Source: Massospora cicadina
Lineage: Eukaryota > Entomophthoromycota > Entomophthoromycetes > Entomophthorales > Entomophthoraceae
Reading direction: 5' to 3'
Assembly (NCBI GenBank): GCA_022478985.1
Contig: JAKSZP010012179.1
Span: 30,537-94,536 of the forward strand
Length of the DNA: 64,000 nt
The position numbers were made by a program, and so were the translations under genes. Under the pieces are notes generated by a model. It worked only from the letters and a program-made list of their open reading frames with translations. It ran no database searches and had not been told where the DNA came from. Positions within the stretch are counted from its first letter, which is position 1. Each line of letters opens with the position of its first letter. Shown piece by piece: positions 1 through 10,511 of the stretch.

Positions 1-34
1 GTTTTTCCCTTGTTGGTCAACCATTTCTGCAAAG

Positions 35-268
35 GTGGCAGGACAGATTTTTGTAAATGAGGTTTTCTCCAGACATGGGGTGCCTGAAGAGATTGTGTCG
101 GATCATGGTCCACAATTTACATCTAAATTTTGGCTCCACATGTTGGGGAACCTAAAGATCAAGGCTTGCCATTCGTCAGCATACCATCCTCAGTCAGACG
201 GCCAAACTGAGAGAGTAAAACAGATATTGGAGCAATATTTGAGGTGCTGTTTCAGGAAGGCAGGATGA
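35..268 (+). pseudogene. E0 integrase catalytic core fragment
   Basis: Part of the DDE integrase that inserts retrotransposon cDNA. The second catalytic Asp is in SDHGPQF and the Glu in DGQTERV, with 35 residues between them, which is the normal D-35-E spacing. The motif LEQYLRC follows as in Tf1/sushi-type chromoviruses. The frame is lost at about 268-282 (a small indel), and the rest of the integrase continues in another frame from 282. The first catalytic Asp lies upstream of the open part. Confidence 0.85.
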
Positions 269-281
269 CTGGGTATATTGG

Positions 282-938
282 GTGAAGCTGGCTCAATTTG
301 CTTATAACAATCATAAGCATTCATCCACGGGTAAGACCCCGTTTTTCGCAAATCACAGCCAACACCCAGAGGGTATGGGGCCCAGGGAGCAAGGTCAGAA
401 TCCAGCGGCAGATGAGCTGTCGCGAGATACCCGGGACACCCTGGAGCTCCTGAAGAAGAATTTGGTGGTGGCGGTCGCGGCTCAGAAGAGGAAGGCGGAC
501 CAGCATAGATCTGAAGGTAGAGCTTTCAAGAGAGGTGATTGGGTCTTGGTGAATGCTTGGAACTATGCCTTGCCTGTAAGAAGCCGGAAATCGGGGCCAG
601 TGGCGTTAGGCCCATACCAGGTAGTGAGGGCGGTGAACGAGGTGGCATTTGAGCTGAAGCTCCCAGAAGGGTCAAGAGCCCATCCGGTGTTGCATGTATT
701 GCAGCTCAAGCCATTCTTTGGCCAGCCACCTGAAAGGGTTTCTCCTTTATTTCCAGCTGGAGGAGGAGCCAAAGAGTATGAAGTTGAGGAGATTCTTGAC
801 ACCAAAGTGGTGCGAGGACGTCAGTCATTCTTGGTACGTTGGGTGGGTCATCCTATTGAGGAGTCCACATGGCAGTCAGCTAGGGATTGTGCCCGATGTC
901 CTGAGAAAATCCAAGAGTTCTTCCTGTCTAGGGGGTGA
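282..938 (+). pseudogene. E0 integrase C-terminus with GPY/F and chromodomain
   Basis: A 218-codon open stretch continuing the integrase. Residues 1-30 hold the end of the core (AQFAYNN), about 108-128 the GPY/F module (LGPYQVVRAVNEVAFELKLP), and about 165-212 a chromodomain. Two expected chromodomain aromatics are visible (Tyr in EYEVEE, Trp in VRWVGH) plus the Trp of STWQ; the usual Tyr/Trp after WxG is His. In chromoviruses this domain directs integration to methylated-histone chromatin. The polypurine run GGGGGTGA and the LTR follow at once. Confidence 0.85.
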
Positions 939-1763
939 CGTGACGGTTGAGGTCTATCCTCAACATCACATTGCCCTGATCTTTGGTAAGACAGGGCAGG
1001 CTGTGTCTGTATGTATGGAGGAGGAGGGGGCGTTGGTTCTGGAAAGGACGCCTAAGGGGCCGGAGCTTGGAGTAGGCCAAGGAGCAAGATGGGCGTCCAA
1101 GTCAGAACAAAACGGAAAACGAGTAAAATGGGTAGTTTCGAGATTTGATTTGGATTTGAATCAAGAATGGAATGAAATGGGTGCTTGGGAGTTTCGCGGT
1201 TTGATTGGGATTCAAAATGGAACTGGCGCGGAACCGTTGAGGATTGGAACTGGCACGAAACCATTGAGTAAAGATTCCGCGATCCTGCTGTAAAGTTTAC
1301 ACCAAACATCATTCAAGTGGGCACCATAAGCTTATATTATATTTTATTTTAGCTTTTAACCTGTGTATATAGGGAAGGAACTGGGAGCTGGAGGCTCCTC
1401 AGTTCTGTTTTCTATCAACTTGGCTAAATATTAAATAAAAGAACCTAAAATTCATATATTTATAATTTGGGTTTATTTTAAAGATATTGCCTAACTGCAG
1501 CCATGTTTGGCTTAAATCAACAAGAATTGGACTTTGAGAGTGAGCTTGGGAGGGCTATTGCCTCCCTCTATACCTTGTCTTGGAGTCAAGGCATGTTGCT
1601 GGGGTTAAGTATACTTGCAACTGTCTTCAGGGGGTGCTTGTCCAATCTTGTAGCGCGCGCACCAGGAGAGTAGTATCAGGAGTCCTGTCAGCCCTATGGT
1701 CTTTAACATGGATCGTGTTGCCCAACTCATTCGTGGCTCATTGGAAGGAGCCAGTGCGTTACA
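939..1763 (+). repeat. E0 3' LTR
   Basis: The start is set by alignment with the E1 LTRs: the terminal TG has become CG (CGTGACGG against TGTAACGG). The end is GCGTTACA. The length is 825 bp against 658 bp in E1, because the central part differs. A TATA-like GTATATAGGG lies near 1365, followed at the expected distance by a segment (CAGTTCTGTTTTCTATC) aligning with the E1 self-primer region. AATAAA follows near 1433. B1 protease-side sequence begins immediately after. Confidence 0.75.
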
Positions 1764-1791
1764 AATCCTAGTACCATCTCTTCCTTATCTA

Positions 1792-1992
1792 CAGACTCAA
1801 CTATAGCTGCCAGTAAAGAGAAATTTGCCTACTTTTTATTGCCAATGAAAATAAGTATCAGAGCTCACCACGTGTCCTTTGAGGCATTGGTGGACACTAG
1901 AGCAACGGGGAATTTTATGAGTGTAAATCTAGCTCGCCAGTTGGAGATTGACCTGGACTTGGGTCCTATGGTGATGGTCGTTTCATTGGCCT
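1792..1992 (+). pseudogene. B1 aspartic protease fragment
   Basis: Translation gives FEALVDTRATGN followed by FMSVN, aligning closely with B2 (ALVDTGAVGN, about 52770). The protease would process the polyprotein. The catalytic loop normally reads D-[ST]-G-A; here the Gly is Arg, so this copy would be dead even with an open frame. A stop follows at about 1995 and the frame shifts. Confidence 0.75.
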
Positions 1993-2029
1993 CCTAACCA
2001 TCATACCTAGTTAGATGCCCAGTACTTTC

Positions 2030-3095
2030 TCTATTCTTCGGTTCAGCTTTTGCAATTAGTTCTCCACAATGTCAAACTTGGTATTTCTGGTAATATTAGG
2101 GGTAGGTTGGTTGCTTCAACACCATGTTATAATTTCTCTGGAGTCCAATATGTTATCATTTGCTAATGATCAACTGAAAGACGAGTTTCCCTTAGTGGAT
2201 ACTCTTAAAAAACTCAAGGCCGCAGCTCCATCACTTCCCTTGTTTCCCCTGAAGACCTTCATTCGGATTTTCTTGAGGCATTAATTGGATATCAAGGTAT
2301 CTTCGATTCTGAGAAGGCGAACCATCTTACCCCCACACCAAATTTGATCTAAGGTCAAGAACAACAGTGCAAGAGTTAATTAGTAGCTGTCCTTTGTACT
2401 CACAAACAGCATGGGAGGAGGCTGCTCTTAATTTATGGTTGGATGACACGCTTAAGAAAGAATGGTTGTTCAAAGAGACATCACCAGTTGCTTCTCCCAT
2501 TGTTTTTGCCAAGAAGGCCGATGATTCCCTTAGTCACTGCGTGGACTATGGTCACCTAAATAAAATCACAGTTCATGATACCTACCCTTTACAACTGGAG
2601 CAAACTGTCAAGTGATTGCCAATGTCGCAGATTTCTCAGAACTTGACCTTGTTAATGCTTTTAACCAAATTCAGGTGATGGAGAGTCAGGAGTGGCTTAC
2701 AGCTATCTGAACAAAGAGGGGTATTTTCCAATTTTGAGTATTGCCCTTTGGGTTGAGAAATGCACCGGTCACATTTTAAAGAATTATTGATAGTGTTTTG
2801 GGTGATCTCCGGTTCACCTGCGTGGTAACTTATATTGAAAATATCTTAATACACTCCCTGACTCCTGAACAACATGCAAAAAAGTTGGAAACAGTTGTGG
2901 CAGCCTTACATAAGGCAAGAATATTTGTCAAGCCTTCAAAATGCGAGTTTTATGGGCAGAAGTCACATTTTTAGGCAAGCTTGTCTTAAAAGATGGGTAT
3001 GCCATCCCCCTAAAAAGTTGGATTCCATCTGCGAGAAGCCCACTCCAATGACCCAAAAGAAATTAAGAAGCTTCTTGGGCACTATAATTTTTTAA
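2030..3095 (+). pseudogene. B1 reverse transcriptase, degraded
   Basis: The region opens with the pre-RT segment shared with B2 (LRVGWW-like, near 2100). RT fingers are seen at 2430-2600 (VFAKKADDSL, CVDYGHLNKI) and the palm at 2640-2860. The YxDD active site reads YIEN (acttatattgaaaatatc, about 2829), so both catalytic Asp are lost. The connection motif SFLGT lies near 3075. There are several frame changes and stops, so this is a pseudogene. Confidence 0.8.
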
Positions 3096-3690
3096 ATCTT
3101 CCTCTGCCTTATCTCAGTTAGCCGCCCCACTTCATCCTCTTATGAGTAAGAATGTCCCCTTTCATTGGACGCCTGAGTGCCAGTAGGCATTTAGTCAATT
3201 AAAGATGTGTTTTTGTCTCCCCATATCCTGAAGCATGTGGATCCCTCCAAGCATTATGTCGTAGTCTGCAATGCATCATCTGTTGCAGTGGGGCAGTATT
3301 ACTCCAGGAGCATGAGGGGTTAGAGCACCCCGTTTCCTACTTTTCCTGCAAGTTCTCTCCCATGGAGCAGTATTGGCCATTTATGACAAGGAGCTGGCAG
3401 CTGTGGCATAAGCTCTGACCCACTGGAAGTATCTTTTTCAGGGTGCTCAACATGAGTTAACAGTGCAAACAGATTATCAAGCCCTTCTATACTTCCACAA
3501 ACCACAGAAGTTGGCACACAGGCAAGCTCAAACCTACTGGGATTTGTGTAGCTTTAACTTTAAATATGAGTTTTTGAAAGGAGCGTTGAATGTTCATCCC
3601 AAATTCTTAAATCATAACCCTACACATTGCCCTGTAGACCCAGATGTGGTGGATCTGGTTACAATTATCCCTCCCACCTAAATCTTATCC
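3096..3690 (+). pseudogene. B1 RNase H fragment
   Basis: RNase H of the pol polyprotein, which would remove RNA from the RNA/DNA hybrid. Visible pieces are LLQEHEGLEHPV-like near 3300, YDKELAAV near 3385, and the segment at 3463-3681 with QTDYQALLYFHKPQKLAHRQ and a C-terminal FKYEFLKGALNVHP. It is interrupted by stops and frame changes. B2 has the same domain at 45107-45628. Confidence 0.75.
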
Positions 3691-3859
3691 ATCATCCTTT
3701 CCATGGTCTCATCAGTGGACTTATTATCCAATGCGCCTCTTATTTCACGGGTTTTAGCAGCCCAAATGGCCTGTCCCAAAGGAGTAGAGTTTTTGGAAAT
3801 AATGTCCCTCCCAGCTCATAAATATTCCCTATATTCCTTGGCAGAGGGTCTTATTCATT

Positions 3860-4954
3860 TTCAGTTGTGGGTGTGGGTTCCTCCTCTTTTTAGAGATGAA
3901 GTGTTTCAAGCTCATCACAACCCCCCACAGTTAAATATCTAGGTAATAAGAAATGTATTGACAAGATTAAGTGTACCTATAATTGAGCGGACTTGTCAAA
4001 AGATGTACCAGCCTGGATCACCAATTTTGTTATCTGCACACAAGCCAAGTCAGATTGATGAGGAAGGAATGGTCTCCTTCACCATTACAACAGGCTGAGG
4101 GTCTATGGACACTAGTGTCCATGAATTTTATTGTCAAACTTCCTTGTTTTAAAGGGTTTACTGCAGTGATGGTGGTAGTTGATTGGTTTACAAAGTTTGC
4201 CCTATTTATCCCTTGCTTTTCCGCCATTTCTTCAGAAGCAACTGCCCGTCTCTTCATGCGCCATGTATTTTCCATGTTTGGTCTTCCGTAGGAGATTATC
4301 ATTGACTGTGGGCCCTAGTTTACAATGCAGTTCTTAGATGAGCTTTTATTGATTTAGAAGATTTCACCCTGTCAATCCACAGCATATCATCCCCAGTCTG
4401 ATGGACAAACTGAGCGGGTTAATCAGCTATTAGAACAGTACTTGTGCTGCTATGCTTCGGCCATGCATGTTACCTGGGCCAATGATCTTACTCTCACTCA
4501 ATTCGCTTATAATAATGGAACACATCCCTCTATGGGGGTTTCCCTTTATGAAGCGACTTTGGGGTATAACCCCTCATTTTTGGTCAGTCCTTGTCTGCGG
4601 ATGGAGGTCTCAGCTGCTGCGAATCATGAAGAGCATATTAAGTCTACCCAGTCCTTGGTTTGGGAGCATCTCACTAAGGCTATCAGTGACTTCAAGCATT
4701 TTGCAGATTGGATGCGGCTTCTGGCTCTTGACATTGTGGTGGGCTCATATGTCATGCCTAATATGTGCCATTTGCAGATGCAGGTACCCTCCCAGAAGTG
4801 TGCAAGCAAGCGTTTGGGTCCCCACTTGGTGGAGGAGAATTTGGGCAATGGTGATTTCCGGTTAAAGTTGCCATCTCACCGGAAACAACATCCCATCTTC
4901 CACAATCAAAGCTGTCCCCATTCAAGGGAACTATCCCTGCATATTCTGAGCTGA
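3860..4954 (+). pseudogene. B1 integrase (N-terminal zinc domain, core, GPY/F)
   Basis: From about 3860 the pre-integrase segment (VWVPPLFRDEVFQAHH) leads to a degraded H2C2 domain. The core at about 4100-4300 reads VDWFTKFALFIPC with the first catalytic Asp, followed by GLP and the DCGP motif after a stop. [19 protein letters not shown] lies near 4390. The part at 4442-4954 ends with KRLGPHLVEENLGNG, a GPY/F-like module. Multiple stops make it inactive. Confidence 0.8.
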
Positions 4955-4968
4955 TAGTAATTGAGGAT

Positions 4969-5184
4969 GTGGAGGAGGCCAAAATGGATAGAATTTTAGC
5001 ATCCCACAAATCTAGGAGATCATTTCAATATCTCATCACTTGGAAGGGTTATTCAGCCTATGAGAACAGCTGGGTTAAGACCCATGATTGCGCAAACTGC
5101 ATGGAACTGGGTGAGGCGTTTCATGAGTCCCATCTCAATGATCCGTATACCCATCAAAAAATTTGCAACTTTAATGGAAATTAA
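4969..5184 (+). pseudogene. B1 chromodomain and pol C-terminus
   Basis: A chromodomain of about 50 residues: RILASHKS, then FQYLITWKGYSAYENSWV with W-K-G-Y and the later Trp, then ELGEAFHESH. The frame ends at a stop after about 15 more residues. Over the His-Glu codons (TTTCATGAG) an ATG opens a second frame, +1, described separately. B2 has the same arrangement, so it is a family trait. Confidence 0.8.
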
Positions 5185-6033
5185 GCTGCCCAAGGCTCAC
5201 AAAAAATGTAACTCTTATACAGTTTCCCAGTATGGCGTCCCTCCTTTAACAAAAGGAAAGGGTAATGTAAGTTTAAGGGAACGTCCCCTTTGCGTAGACT
5301 AAGCGATTTTCCCAATTTCAAATAAAAAGGGTCAGAAGAGGGTGGCTGTACCCCTCATCACCTAGGGCGACTTCGCCCATGTGGTAGACAAGCTCTGGGT
5401 AACAGCGCTTTCTCTGAAGATTCCTCCCCCAGTTCCCACACTTGCCACCACCAAATTAGTTCACCAAATTGAGGAAATCTGCACCAAAATCATTGGTAAC
5501 TATTTCCCCCATGAGAGGGAGGGATTTTATAAAATTGATGGTGCCAAATTAACAGAATTGAAGCCAAAATCTCTGAAATCAACGGGAATAAAGCCCAATG
5601 GACGAGAAATTGATAGTTGAAAGGGAAAAGTAATGTTTTTTTAGTCAAAATTGATGATGGCATCAAGCCATTAAATGGTATGATTGCCAATGCCAAACTC
5701 CCCTCAAAGTTATCAGTGGTAATCCCCAATGAGCAGGTATCACCGTTGGGTATGGTTGCTGACAGTTTAGGAACTCCAATTCAGAAATTGGGATTGTTGC
5801 TTAATGGAATTCATTTGACCAAACAAGCGCTCCAGTGACTAGGCATGGGCGGGTTGGTCATCTCAAACCCATTTATGACCAACATGACTGCCCCTATGTG
5901 GGGTGGCCCTGGGGGATTCCTATTGCCTGGTGATCCAGACGCCATCATAATAACCAACATAAATGCAGTAAAGCCTTGTGTCAGACGTTCAAAGACAAAC
6001 TGGTGTGACTCAACCTGCTGCCAAATCCTTTGA
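5123..6033 (+). other. Candidate ORF3 of family B, running into the 3' LTR (B1 copy, broken)
   Basis: ATG at 5123 lies in the +1 frame over the end of the chromodomain. The frame is open to 5302 (60 codons), crosses the polypurine tract and enters the LTR at 5266. Related frames continue at 5381-5620, 5617-5838 and 5845-6033; the last two are the same frame with one TGA between. MVDKLWVT and VPTLATTKLVHQIEEICTKI match the B2 and solo-LTR copies. No known domain is recognised. It may be an accessory ORF, or only shared LTR sequence. This copy is broken in several places. Confidence 0.4.
5251..5265 (+). promoter_or_regulatory. B1 polypurine tract
   Basis: AAAAGGAAAGGGTAA lies directly before the LTR start TGTAAG. 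It is the expected primer for plus-strand DNA synthesis. B2 has nearly the same tract at 43430-43444 on the minus strand. Confidence 0.8.
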
Positions 6034-6163
6034 TGTTAGTCCTAATTAGATTCATTTCCCTCTCCCCCAAAATCGCCGGGTTAGATCAAATTTGAGGACC
6101 CCAATCCCTGATTTGATAAGCTATCTAATCAATCACTATTTAATCAGTTGCATTGCACTAAGA

Positions 6164-8097
6164 GATTTTTTATTTAACTGAGGTAAGCCGACCAGGATAT
6201 GGACATTACCAAACTAAAAACTAAAACTAAAAGTAACGTAACTACTTATTTTAAACAAAATGCCCAAATGAACGATTGAATGAAATGCACCAAACAAAAA
6301 AACCAACCTGGTGGGCAGCGGAGACCGCTTATCCCTCCATGGCAGAAGGGGAGGGGAGATCAGGGGGCTCATCTTCAGCATCAACTATCTCTTTACAGAG
6401 TAGGGTTCGTGCTAAGGCAGATAGCAAGGGCGTTAAAGCATCAGAGGTATGTGGTTCAATATCTCTGATGATTGGTACTTCTGAGTAATTGCCAACCATA
6501 AAGATGGCAGTAATATATTCAGCTAAAGCTTTTTTGGCTTTATGCGGGCATCTGGTAGCTTAACGAATGTGGCAATATTGGTTCATGTAATCTTAGCTTT
6601 TGGATTCCATGCTACATTTACCACATTATGGATAGTGACAGTGACGTTATTTGTGCAGTTGTTTCACATTAATCTTACTTTTTAGAGTAAGATTTTTAGG
6701 GATAACAGGAGGTGGAATCCCTCCTTCGGGTGCCACTACTGATTTGGTGGCAGCTTTGCAGAGGGGACAGCAAACTGGTGTGGCGGCTGCTTCTACTGAA
6801 AGCTGGTGGTCGCTGTGGAATATTTTGGCATTTGGTAGTGGGGCATATAAACGAGGGGGAAATTCTGCATCCCAATTTGCATTACAGAACTGGGTGACTT
6901 GCAGTGATGGTTCTTTAATAATATTACCTGATTCTTCTATTTCATCCAAAAACTCCCATGGGTTCTTGCATAATTGAATTTGGGGAATCGGCGTATGGTT
7001 GAGGATTGGTTGATTCATTGGAGGTTGCATGGGATTGAACTGGGGTCTAATCCTGCGCTTGATTGGAAGAATAATATGTGGCACTGGGGCGAGGTGGAAA
7101 CTGATTGTGGCTGCAGGTGCATTTGCAGCAACAGGCTTTGGAGGAGGGGGAGGTAGGATCATAACCCATCCCAGAATTGGTGCAGGGTGGGCGGCGGATT
7201 GGTGACTGTCAGACAAAAATTCAGCGCTATCAGAAGCTTCTAGATATGGGCACTTGTGTTTCAAGTGGTCTAGCTCAAAACAGGACGGAAAAATCGTCCA
7301 TCCGCCCTCAACGTGGGCCCAGAATGAATGGTGGGGGGCAGAGGGGATAGCAGTGTGAGGGGGAATTGACAGGGCAATTTTGTTTGTTTCAGGGATGATT
7401 GTGGCATATGCCTGAGGACCAGCAAGGCGTATGGCCCCATTTGGGACCACAAATTGCAAGATGGGGTTGGAGCCATAGGCTGCCAAACCTTCCCTCAGCT
7501 CCTGGTGGAGCACCTCAGGGGGAAGGTGGGTGGGCAAACCAGCGAACTGAACCACCAAAATGGTGTCCACTGGAAGCCAGTTCCAAGTTGTTGTGAGAGG
7601 ATTATCTTAGAAGACCAGGCTCACCATTGCCTCAGTGGCAGCAAAGGCTTCACAGGTGAAGCTGAGATCAAAATATCCCTTATAGGGGTGGAAGTTGATA
7701 AAAAAGGCAGGATGCATCACCACCTGAGCCATTTTGATAATGTCTTAGTCATTGAATGTGAAAAGTTTACCATATTTGACCCTAAGGCTGAATTTCATGT
7801 TGCTCAAGGGGAGCACCAGGGGGCAACGGGGCACAGCTTGGGTTTGAGCGAGGTGGGCGTCAAGATCCTTGGGAGGAATGAATCATTACAGGGGTTTGGT
7901 GTGACTGAGTGAGGCAGTCTGAGCGTGTTTTCATATAAGATGGAAAATGGCAGGGAGGTTTCGCCGCTGCCCCACACTGGGGCAGCCAGCGGGGAATCCA
8001 ATGACATAAAAGTGAAACTTTGGCAGGCAATTAAGTTTTACTTTTATAAATCGTATAAGTTTCTTGGAAAGTTATGCTGAGTGGAAAGAAATGATCC
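6164..8097 (-). mobile_element. ORF1-only LINE (F-), inserted in the B1 LTR
   Basis: About 1.93 kb, minus strand. The flanks are a 10-bp target duplication with one mismatch: TGCACTAAGA (6154-6163) and TGCACTGAGA (8098-8107). The 3' end, at the left, is A-rich (AAATAAAAAAT). That pattern is typical of target-primed LINE insertion. It holds a 5' UTR of about 300 bp, one ORF1 with an RRM-like region and a zinc knuckle, and a short 3' UTR. There is no endonuclease or RT. F+ (8427-10078) ends at the same place, so the short form is a family trait. Confidence 0.75.
6329..7798 (-). pseudogene. F- LINE ORF1 (RRM-like plus CCHC knuckle)
   Basis: The likely start is the ATG at 7798 (MKFSLRVKYG). The first 75 or so codons are broken by stops. 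7570-6647 is open for 307 codons: an RRM-like segment (VVQFAGLPTHLPPEVLHQEL, GLAAYGSNPI), then SCFELDHLKHKC, a CX2CX4HX4C knuckle whose first Cys is Ser, then a Pro-rich stretch. A conserved C-terminal region (AKKALAEYI, PLLSALA, EDEPP) ends at a stop at 6329. The role is nucleic-acid binding in the retrotransposition RNP. F+ and LINE G have related proteins. Confidence 0.75.
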
Positions 8098-8426
8098 TGC
8101 ACTGAGAAAATTGTTGGTCAATTTTCTTTATTTTACTTTCCAATAAAAATTCCAATACCCAAAAACAGTTGCTCTTATGTTCAAATATAAACCTCCCTCC
8201 CAAATATATTTATACAACCCACAGGACTTATGGCCATGGTTACCTGGCTCATTGCTAGATTCTTATAAATGACAATGACTCATGGGCGCTTAGTGGTGAA
8301 ATCCCTTCCTGGTTATATATAACCTTCATACCAGCAGCAGTGCCGCTGGCATTTGGGATTGGCGTTTGGTGCTTTGACACTTAAACTGGCAGGCCAGTCT
8401 AAAGATAACTTGCTGCTTTCCTGACA

Positions 8427-10078
8427 GTGCCACGTTGCCCCCTTGTGCTCCCCGGAGCAACATGCAATTTAGACTTTGGGTTGAATATAGTAAGTTGTTC
8501 CCCTATTCAGATAAAGCTATTATCAAATTAGCCCAGGCTGATATGAAGCCTGCAGCCTTCATTGACTTCCACCCATTTAAGGGGTATTATAATATCATCT
8601 TCTCAAGTGAAGCTGATGCTGCAGTAGAAGCTACCATCACCATGATGTTCCAGGGCACTCCCCTCCCAACAACTTATACCCAGTTGCCCACTGGTACACT
8701 CTTGTGGTTCAGTTCATGGTCCTCCCAACCCACTTAATACCCAAAATTATAATCAATGAAATTATTGCTGGATTATCAGAATATAGTATAATCCCATAAT
8801 ACAATTTGTGGTTTCCAATGGAGCCACTCACCTTACAGGCCCCTGTGTTTTCATAACTATTCATCCAGTATCAACAGAAATAGCCCTCTCAATCTCCCCT
8901 TGCACCATTATCCCCTCTTCCCCAGACCATCCTTTTTGGGCTCAAGTAGATAGAGGGCGTACCATCTGCCCTACATGTTTTAAACTGGACTATTCAAAAT
9001 GGCCTGACCCTTCATCACACGAGCTGTGGCACCCACACTTGACTCAATGCATGATGATCCCATAGTTGATCCAGTTACATTTTTTGAATGGGGCAATATC
9101 CTTCCCCCCTCCCCCAAAGTTATAACCACAGCAACCACTGAATCAACTAACCAAAAATTTATTTTAACGAATTTCTCTTTCTGACTTCACCAATAAGGAG
9201 CCAGAATGGACTAAAGTAAGTTCTAAACCATCGTCCCAGCCACATGCCACATATAACCCATATGCAAATAACCCAATCATATTCAACTAAAATCCATGAA
9301 ACTATTTGGTGAGGTTAATGAATTGGATGAGCTTATCCTCAAATCTGAGTGGGCCTGGCCCCCTCCATTCAAAATGTACCCCAATACTGAATATGCGTCC
9401 CAATTTCCAAAGCGCCATTATGTGCCTCACCCTGGTGCTACCCCATTCAAAAGTGACCACCAACTAGCTGAAGAGGCAGTTGCCTCTCCTGAATGTCACC
9501 TAACCTATAAAGGCGTTGCAAAATCAGTCGCAGTACTGTCTACGGGCCTGTCACCTCCTATCCTACCTAGTACCATGCTTCCAAAAATAAAAAAGAACAT
9601 CTCTGCTACTATCAGGTAGCAAATTCTGAAGTTCAAAAGTTGTGGTGGTTGCAAAGGTTGTCCCAAAGATCCGCATTACACGCAACAACCCTGCAATCAT
9701 CAACTACTTACTTAAAGTATGCTTTGAGGCTGAAAAAGCACTTACAATCTACATCTACACCCTCCTCATTGCACACACTGAGTTGCATGCTCCGATTTGT
9801 TATCTCAACCCCCATTTCCATGATGCGCCCATGCCATTACTTTCAGCTTTGTGCTGCTACATGTCCCCAACAGATGAGGAAGAAGAGCCTCCCAATCCCC
9901 TCATCCAAAGCAATGGATGTATAGCAGATTCCACTTCTGACTGGGTTTGTGTGTTATGTTTTAATTTTGCATTGATTTGAGTGGATCCACCTTTCTTGGT
10001 TTGATTTTTTATAAGCTTTAGCTCATTTGAGCATCAGTAATGTCCATCCCCTGGTCAACGTACCTTGGATAAACATAG
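8427..10078 (+). mobile_element. ORF1-only LINE (F+), cut by B1
   Basis: Plus-strand copy of the F LINE. It starts inside ORF1 at the B1 LTR edge, so its 5' end should lie left of B1, outside the window. It ends near 10078, where the F- 3' end sequence (taatgtccat ... ctggtc ... tacct) also ends. Together with F- it makes an inverted pair with arms of about 1.5 kb around a loop of roughly 0.5 kb. Confidence 0.75.
8461..9931 (+). pseudogene. F+ LINE ORF1
   Basis: The same protein as F- ORF1, from MQFRLWVEYS onward. Open pieces are 8435-8737, 8808-9065, 9296-9619 and 9642-9980, separated by frameshifts and stops. The knuckle region reads CPTCFKLDYSK: the first two Cys are intact but the His and last Cys are lost. 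The shared C-terminal block is present (NPAIINYLLK, EAEKALTIYI, PLLSAL, EEEPPNPL). Not functional. Confidence 0.75.
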
Positions 10079-10430
10079 ACTTTACTTGTCAGTCTACTAA
10101 GTACTACAAAGAAAATTTTTCGTTGTATATTAAAATATAATAAAGTTAATCTAAACAAAGTTATCAGCTAGCTTTAAAGGCAGCTTATGAACTTTTATTA
10201 TTTTTTTGCTTGACCATTTAAAAAAATACTAGTGATTAAATAGATGTAAAATCTCAACCTTTATATCAATCTATCTTTGCCAAATGATATGATCATGAGT
10301 GTTAGTAATACCTTATAAGTATTTTAGTGACCGTTGTTGCTGACAGTCTCAATATCACCATATGATAGGGGTGACATAGACTAGCATAAGCCTTTTAAGA
10401 ATATACTAGACAACAATTAGTTAATAAAAG
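10079..10430. other. AT-rich stretch, nothing recognised
   Basis: About 350 bp of AT-rich sequence between the LINE end and the tRNA-like fragment. I see no coding frame, repeat end or promoter that I can support. Confidence 0.5.
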
Positions 10431-10495
10431 GGAGGGTATCCCAGTGGTAGAGTATGGAAACATTACCACTGCCTCCCAGAGTCCAATCCCAGTAG
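10431..10495 (+). repeat. tRNA-like fragment, possible SINE head
   Basis: An A-box-like segment (GTATCCCAGTGGTAGAGTATGG, beginning about 10436) and a B-box-like GAGTCCAATCC (10479-10489) have tRNA spacing (about 38 nt between starts). GTGGTAGAGTATGG resembles a tRNA-Gly D-arm region. No complete cloverleaf forms and a B LTR begins at 10512, so it would be a cut SINE or tRNA pseudogene. The signal is weak. Confidence 0.3.
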
Positions 10496-10511
10496 ATGAA
10501 CTTTGGGCAGG

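Larger units (their letters stand above)
1..1763 (+). mobile_element. E-family chromovirus (Ty3/gypsy), 3' part (E0)
   Basis: This is the 3' end of an LTR retrotransposon that continues left of the window. Integrase, GPY/F module, chromodomain, polypurine tract and 3' LTR follow in normal order. It belongs with E1 (21057-27479): the chromodomains are clearly related and the LTRs share their outer parts, although the middle of the LTR (about 1000-1450) differs, so it is a separate subfamily. It ends at 1763 and is followed by protease sequence of a B-family element (B1), so it is inserted in B1 just upstream of the protease. The left TSD lies outside the window. Confidence 0.85.
1764..8426 (+). 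mobile_element. B-family chromovirus B1, 5' end outside the window
   Basis: Protease, RT, RNase H, integrase, chromodomain, polypurine tract and 3' LTR are all recognisable on the plus strand but full of stops and frameshifts. The 5' part is displaced left of the window by E0. The 3' LTR is interrupted by a LINE (6164-8097). The LTR end at 8426 (CTGACA) abuts the middle of an F LINE ORF1 (8427 onward), so B1 is inserted in that LINE. The same family occurs as B2, as solo LTR 53033-54397 and as LTR 10512-11661. Confidence 0.85.
5266..8426 (+). repeat. B1 3' LTR, split by a LINE insertion
   Basis: The LTR starts TGTAAGTTTAAGGGAACG and ends CTTTCCTGACA. Removing the LINE at 6164-8097 leaves about 1.22 kb, near the 1115-1117 bp of B2. 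TATTTAATCA (about 6139) is the probable TATA box. The self-primer GTTGGTCAATT is at 8113-8123 and AATAAAAA follows. The LTR end joins F+ LINE ORF1 at 8427. Confidence 0.85.

Noticed and set aside
10..30. TTGTTGGTCAACC at the window start as a self-primer site
   Set aside because: It lies within integrase coding sequence of E0, not in an LTR; the match to the A/B sequence is by chance.
694..1293. 199-codon frame overlapping the E0 chromodomain and LTR
   Set aside because: It overlaps the clearly homologous chromodomain in another frame and its translation shows no conserved block shared with E1; treated as a shadow frame.
10431..10511. Functional tRNA gene
   Set aside because: Only box-like motifs are seen; no full cloverleaf, acceptor stem or terminator.
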